Shown: one piece after another, positions 57,083-64,000 of the stretch
How positions within the stretch are numbered: the stretch's first letter is position 1
How the letters are laid out: the number at the start of each line of letters is the position of its first letter
Origin: Paraoerskovia marina DSM 21750
Lineage (GTDB): Bacteria; Actinomycetota; Actinomycetes; Actinomycetales; Cellulomonadaceae
Assembly (NCBI RefSeq): GCF_000701465.1
Contig: NZ_JNIY01000006.1
Location: 165,733 to 229,732, forward strand
Reading direction: 5' to 3'
DNA: 64,000 nt
The notes under the pieces: model-generated
Seen by the model: the letters and a program-made list of their open reading frames with translations, nothing else
The model's database searches: none
What the model was told of the DNA's origin: nothing
Position numbers and translations under genes: made by a program

Positions 57083-57747
57083 GCGAGGGACTCCTCGGTG
57101 TCGGCGGACTCCCCGTCGGCGGCCGTCAGCCACCGGGTGAGCTCGGTCAGTCGCTCGACCGGGAGCAGGATCTCCACGACCGGAAGGATCCGGAACCGGC
57201 CCGGCGCGACCTCGTCGAGGACGTGCTCCCGGACGAGCGTCGCGACCGCGTTGTCGATCTCGCGCCGTCGGGCCGCGAGGTTGGTCTCGTCGTGCGCCAG
57301 GAAACCGAGCGCGTAGTCGACCATCTCCTCCGCGTCCACGTAGGCCGCCCGCTCCCCGGCCCCGTGCTCCTGCCGGAACTGGGTCCGGACGAACAGCATC
57401 AGCAGCGTCTCGACCCGCTTGTACGGCTCGTCCCGCAGCAGCACGGCGTGGCTCAGACCGTCGTCGCGGACCTGTCGCTTGTACGCGAGCTCGAAGTCGC
57501 GGTCGACGACGAGGTCGATGAACATGTCGTGGCACCGCGACTCCAGCACCTGCTGGTGGGCGAGCAACGACCGCCACTCCGCTGGGTGGTCAGCCGCAGA
57601 GACGTACCGGCGCTGCAGCACCAGCGCGAGAGCACGGCGGGCCTCGTGCGGCAGCGTCCCGGTGTCCCCGGCGAAGATCGCCGGCTCGTCGTCCTCCATC
57701 GGACGGCTGACGACGAAGGAGTCGTCCTCGTTCACGGTGTCGGTCAC
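57079..57747 (-). CDS. jetB: DUF4194 condensin subunit JetB/MksE
   Basis: A 222-residue DUF4194 protein, the KITE (kleisin-interacting winged-helix) subunit of Wadjet/MksBEF condensins. The central FELAYKRQVRDDGLSHAVLLRDEPYKRVETLLMLFVR-like stretch and the C-terminal winged helix (FRILPVVEILLP) fit the family. GTG 57747 overlaps the jetA stop and the TGA overlaps the jetC start, so the three subunits are translationally coupled. Confidence 0.85.
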   Translation of the reverse strand: MTDTVNEDDSFVVSRPMEDDEPAIFAGDTGTLPHEARRALALVLQRRYVSAADHPAEWRSLLAHQQVLESRCHDMFIDLVVDRDFELAYKRQVRDDGLSHAVLLRDEPYKRVETLLMLFVRTQFRQEHGAGERAAYVDAEEMVDYALGFLAHDETNLAARRREIDNAVATLVREHVLDEVAPGRFRILPVVEILLPVERLTELTRWLTAADGESADTEESLA

Positions 57748-59238
57748 TGCTCGTCCCCCGTCGTCGGCCCGGTGACCGCGACCCGCGGCACCACGAACTC
57801 TCTCTCGCTGCCGTCCGCCCGGACGGCGACGACGCGCTCCAGGTGGCTGGCCGGAACGTCTCCCGACCCGGCGTCGTCGTACGCTCCACGCTCCAGGTAC
57901 CCCAGGATCTCGACCGGCCGCCGGAGTGCGACCGGCCCCGCGGAGAAGGCCGCCGCGACGGTCGTCGGCCGACCGAGCGCCCTCAGGTGCGCATCGACGT
58001 CCGCGTGCCGCGGTCCGCCCATCGCCCGGACGCCGTCGAGCTCGGCATTCGCGTCGACGACGTCGTCGTCGGTCCAGTCGTCGAGGCCTTCGGGCGGGGT
58101 CTCGGGCCGCAGGTCGTGCAGCGACGTCCGCAGCTTGCCGAACCGCGCACGCTCGAACCAGCGCAGCGGATCGACCCGGGCCGCACGCCCCGACGTCGGG
58201 AACCAGTCGGCCATCGCCGAGGTCGCCTCGCGCAGCGCGCGGTCGAGCTCTCGGTCCCGCAGCGGGTTGTGGTGCCGGATCTGCGCCGTCACCGTCCGCG
58301 ACGACCGGACCTGTGCGGCGAGCACCACGTCGATGGCGGAGACGAGGCGGGTCCGCAGCCCGCGGAGCGCCGCACGACGCTCCGGCGGGAGATCCGCCGT
58401 GAAGTCGTGGGCCAGGAGGACGGCCACGCGCTCGTCGAGGGCCGCCAGCAGGGCAGGGTCACCCAGCAGCTCCATCGCACCGGCGAAGGCACGACCCTCC
58501 GGCGTGCGTTCCAGGAGGGTCTCGGAGGCGTCCAGGTACTCCTCGACGACCGTCCCGGTGGCCCGCTCGTCCTGTCGCAGGCCGGAGACGATCTCGCGCT
58601 GCAGCTCGACGACGGCCTCGGCGACACGGGCGAAGTCCGCCGGCAGCTCGCGCACCAGCAGCAGCAGATGGTCGAGCTGCTCGACGAGCCGGTCGTCCTC
58701 GACGGCGACGACGTCTCCTCCCGCCTCGAGCCGGGCGAGCTCCTGCTCGGCGCGGTCGATCTCGCCGCGCAGCTCGCGCATCCGTGCGTCGCGGTCGGGC
58801 TCGGCGTCCCGGGCGAGCTCCTCGAGCGCGACGACGAGAGTCCGGATCCGCGACTCGCTCACCAGGGCGCGGGTGCCGCGCGCACGGTCGACGAAGGCCA
58901 GCGCCTCCGCCGCATAGCTGCTGAGCTGGTAGTGCTCGGCGCCGCCGTCGTCGAGCGAACGCACGAGCCATCGCTCGCGCACCCACCGGGTGCACAGTAC
59001 GCGGGCCGGGCCCGTCAGGGCCACCTCGTGCCCGGTGTCGTGCAGCTCGACCAGCAGGTCGTCGACCTCGAGGTACATCTGCTCGGCGGCGACCGACGGC
59101 CGCTCCGGGGTGAACACGGTCGCCAGCACGGCGACGACGGACGGGGCCTGCTGCTTGTGCAGCAGGCCCAGCGTCGGCATCCGGAACGCCCGCTCGGTCC
59201 CGGCGAGAGCCCCGAGAAACCTCGCCCCGCTCAACGGT

Positions 59239-62199
<2,961 letters not shown>

Positions 62200-62206
62200 A
62201 CCGGCA

Positions 62207-62212
62207 ATCGTA
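62207..62212 (-). promoter_or_regulatory. -10 box TACGAT, leaderless leuS
   Basis: TACGAT, TGCCGGT (seven bases), then GTG 62199 on the minus strand. Confidence 0.45.
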
Positions 62213-62225
62213 CCGGCGGGCAGGG

Positions 62226-62849
62226 CTAGAACGATGCGACGATCACGTCGCCCATCGTGATCATCACCCACAGCAGGACGGCGACGTACAGCAGCGCCAG
62301 ACCCACCCACCGGTTCTGCACGAGAGCGCGCCGCAGCCCCTCCCCGACGCTCAGGTCGCGCTCCTGGACGCAGTAGACGAGGTGAAGCCAGAAGATCGGG
62401 ATCGTCACGGCCCAGACGACCATGCACCAGGGGCACAGTGCACCGAGCACGTACAGGCTCGTCCAGATCGCGAACACCACGAAGCCGAGGCCGACGGTCG
62501 CTCCGACCAACAGCGCCAACCGGTACCACCGCGGCAGGGTCGCGCCGGTCAGGACGACGACCGCGGTGGTCACGACGACCGCGAACGCTGCGATCCCGAC
62601 GAGCGGGTTGGGGAAGCCGAGCAACGACCCCTGCCAGGAGCCCATCGCAGGCCCGCAGGTCGCCCAGGCGCTCAGGTCGCAGCTCGGGACGTAGCTGGGG
62701 TCCTCGAGCGTCCGGATCCGCTCGATCGTGAGCTCGAACGACGCGTAGAAGCCGATCAGGCCGCCGACCAGGAGGACCCAGGCCCACACGCGGGTCGAGA
62801 GCCGGGACCCGCTCGCGGCGGATTCGTCGATCTGGGTGTCGTCGCTCAC
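62226..62849 (-). CDS. vitamin K epoxide reductase family protein
   Basis: A 207-residue membrane protein with five helices. The active-site CPWC (139-142) and the loop cysteines Cys57 and Cys65 are all present, so electron transfer is possible. In actinobacteria VKOR reoxidises the disulfide-forming DsbA using menaquinone (family knowledge). No DsbA gene is adjacent. GAGGAG precedes GTG 62849. It lies 26 bases before leuS. Confidence 0.9.
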   Translation of the reverse strand: MSDDTQIDESAASGSRLSTRVWAWVLLVGGLIGFYASFELTIERIRTLEDPSYVPSCDLSAWATCGPAMGSWQGSLLGFPNPLVGIAAFAVVVTTAVVVLTGATLPRWYRLALLVGATVGLGFVVFAIWTSLYVLGALCPWCMVVWAVTIPIFWLHLVYCVQERDLSVGEGLRRALVQNRWVGLALLYVAVLLWVMITMGDVIVASF

Positions 62850-62984
62850 GCGGCACTCCTCGGTCGGGGGCGTCGTCGGCCCGCGGTCATCGCACGCCGG
62901 GTGCGTGCGCGGTTAAGGTAGCGTCGCATGCTGGGTACCCGCTGGACGTTCCACCGGTCGGCCGTGTCGCCGACCGCATCGCAC

Positions 62985-63680
62985 TCAGGCGCGCAGCGAG
63001 ACCCAGATCGAGGACACGGCGGCGAGCCCGAGCTCCAGGGGTTCGGGTGCCGTCGTCCCGTCCGTGTCCGTGGTGCGGACGCGGATCGCCCCCGTCCGCT
63101 CGTCGCGCGCGAGGAGCTCGATCCCGACGTCGAGATCTATCCCCTGCTCCGCGAGCGTGCGCAGGACCGCGGGGTCCGCGTCGGAGATCCTCGCGACGAC
63201 ACCCTGGGTGCCGGCCGACACGTGCGCCAGCAGCTCGGCGTCGACCCGGCGCACCTGCCCGTCGCGGGTGGGGATCGGGTCGCCGTGCGGGTCACGCACC
63301 GGGTGCCCGAGCAGGTCGTCGATGCGGTCCACCATCCGGTCCGAGACCGCGTGCTCGAGGACCTCCGCCTCGTCGTGAACCTCGTCCCACCCGTAGCCGA
63401 GCGTCTGGACGAGGAACGTCTCGATCAGACGGTGGCGGCGGATGATCTCGACGGCGTGGTCCCGGCCCCGCGCGGTGAGCTGGACGGCACCGTAGCGCGC
63501 GTGGTCGAGCAGGCCCTGTGTGGCTAGCCTCCGGACCGTCTCCGAGACGGTCGACGCCCCGACCCCGAGTCGCTCGGCGAGAAGCTTGGTCGTCACCGGC
63601 TCGTCCGACCACTCCTGGGCCGACCAGACGACCTTGAGATAGTCCTGGGCGACGGCGGTGAGGGTCACGGGTGGCTCCAC
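62985..63680 (-). CDS. DtxR/MntR family metal-dependent regulator
   Basis: A 231-residue iron- or manganese-dependent repressor. The N-terminal winged helix (KLLAERLGVGASTVSETVRRLATQGLL in pattern) is followed by the dimer and metal domain with HRLIETFL, EVHDEAEVLEHAVSDRMVDRID and a C-terminal SH3-like FeoA domain. DtxR or MntR cannot be decided. GTG 63680 follows TAGGCT plus seven bases; a GTG four codons later has GGAG upstream and is an alternative. Confidence 0.9.
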   Translation of the reverse strand: MEPPVTLTAVAQDYLKVVWSAQEWSDEPVTTKLLAERLGVGASTVSETVRRLATQGLLDHARYGAVQLTARGRDHAVEIIRRHRLIETFLVQTLGYGWDEVHDEAEVLEHAVSDRMVDRIDDLLGHPVRDPHGDPIPTRDGQVRRVDAELLAHVSAGTQGVVARISDADPAVLRTLAEQGIDLDVGIELLARDERTGAIRVRTTDTDGTTAPEPLELGLAAVSSIWVSLRA

Positions 63681-63687
63681 GTCCCGC

Positions 63688-63693
63688 AGCCTA
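63688..63693 (-). promoter_or_regulatory. -10 box TAGGCT of the DtxR-family gene
   Basis: TAGGCT, GCGGGAC, then GTG 63680 on the minus strand. Confidence 0.45.
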
Positions 63694-63724
63694 GGCGATG
63701 AGTCTCCGCGGTGGGCAGCGAACG

Positions 63725-63766
63725 CGGGCGTGGGTCTTGCCGCGGTTGCGGCAGGACCCACGCCCG
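63725..63766. terminator. terminator after the LPXTG protein gene
   Basis: Inverted repeat CGGGCGTGGGTC / GACCCACGCCCG with inner TGCCGC/GCGGCA, 21 bases past the minus-strand stop at 63788. No T tract follows. Confidence 0.85.
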
Positions 63767-63787
63767 TCCTTCATGTGTCTGGCAGGG

Positions 63788-64000
63788 TTACAGCGACCCG
63801 ACACCCCCTGCGTCGTCGTGCCCGTCGTGGCGGCGGCGCAGGCGGCCGCTGCCCAGCAGGGCTGCTCCGCCGATCAGGAGCAGGAGCACCAGGGCGGCCA
63901 GGGCGGCGATCTGGGCACCGGTGACCGGGAGCGAGGGGCTCGGCGGCGTCGGCGGCGTGGTCGGGGGTGTGACGGTGAACTCGTGCTCGTCGCACGGCTG
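63788..64000 (-). CDS. C-terminal end of an LPXTG cell-wall-anchored protein
   Basis: The last 70 residues of a larger protein; its start is beyond the window. A Pro/Thr-rich wall-spanning stretch (TPPTTPPTPPSPS) is followed by the sortase signal LPVTG, a hydrophobic helix of about 20 residues and a basic tail (GRLRRRHDG). Sortase would cut between Thr and Gly and attach the protein to peptidoglycan. The function of the exported part cannot be seen. Confidence 0.85.
   Translation of the reverse strand, partial: QPCDEHEFTVTPPTTPPTPPSPSLPVTGAQIAALAALVLLLLIGGAALLGSGRLRRRHDGHDDAGGVGSL

Noticed and set aside
53501..57316. 1271-codon open frame on the plus strand, antisense to jetC
   Set aside because: High GC gives long open antisense frames. 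It has no start signal and reads as Arg/Val/Asp-rich low-complexity protein, while the minus frame has clear SMC motifs.
62928..63527. 199-codon plus-strand frame before and across the DtxR gene
   Set aside because: Mostly antisense to the regulator; no ribosome site or leaderless box fits its start.

Overview
The window is strongly GC-rich chromosomal DNA of an actinomycete. The evidence is the codon bias, the many GTG starts, a mycothiol-dependent enzyme family member, DUF3145, DUF3097, DUF1206 and DUF4282 proteins, and a core gene order (phoH-ybeY-corC-era, hrcA-dnaJ, recO-uppS, lepA-hemW, rpsT/holA/comEC/comEA, leuS) typical of Micrococcales. A Cellulomonas/Oerskovia/Sanguibacter-like organism is my inference, not a database result. 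Genes are densely packed, no gene-free stretch exceeds about 300 bases, and I see no insertion sequence, integrase, prophage block or CRISPR array.

Layout. 1-2034: end of the FAS II cluster (fabH tail, acpP, fabF). 2147-5575: DUF3145, peptide deformylase, a DUF1206 membrane protein, a tRNA with anticodon CAU, a YqaJ/RecB-type nuclease and an unknown small protein. 5628-9029: tRNA-Asn, dnaG primase and dgt. 9087-16661: a maltose/alpha-glucoside locus (malE-malF-malG ABC importer with a sugar acetyltransferase on the minus strand; divergent LacI-type regulator and GH13 alpha-glucosidase on the plus strand) with three palindromic operators. 16745-19688: dusB, a 51-residue membrane peptide and glyS. 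19814-23570: a zinc uptake operon znuA-znuC-znuB-zur with 4-base overlaps between genes, plus a DedA-like membrane protein. 23614-27729: uppS, recO, a TPR protein and leuA behind a short leucine-rich leader peptide. 27797-39831: a long minus-strand series (LRV membrane protein, membrane alpha/beta hydrolase, era, corC-like, ybeY, phoH, HIT, rsmE, dnaJ, hrcA with a CIRCE operator, MFS exporter). 39912-45527: DUF3097, an FMN reductase/luciferase-like monooxygenase pair, two Pro-rich membrane proteins and hemW. 45524-53691: lepA, a mycothiol-dependent enzyme, a solitary PemK/MazF-like toxin, rpsT, holA, a short comEC, comEA and degV. 53699-59270: a three-gene condensin operon (JetA/JetB/JetC = MksF/MksE/MksB) lying immediately downstream of leuS. 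62226-64000: VKOR, a DtxR-family regulator and the LPXTG end of a cell-wall protein.

Three observations stand out. (1) The Wadjet/MksBEF-type SMC operon has JetA, JetB and JetC but no JetD nuclease; the next gene is degV. It sits inside an otherwise housekeeping gene block. (2) leuA is preceded by a 16-residue leader peptide with three consecutive Leu codons, a leaderless start and mutually exclusive RNA helices, the signature of ribosome-mediated attenuation. (3) About 17 genes have a TANNNT-like -10 box exactly six or seven bases before a GTG or ATG start, which points to widespread leaderless transcription and helps choose start codons.

Start codons are my choices from Shine-Dalgarno spacing, the leaderless pattern, overlaps and family N-termini. 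Functional names rest on motifs recognised by eye; no searches were run.
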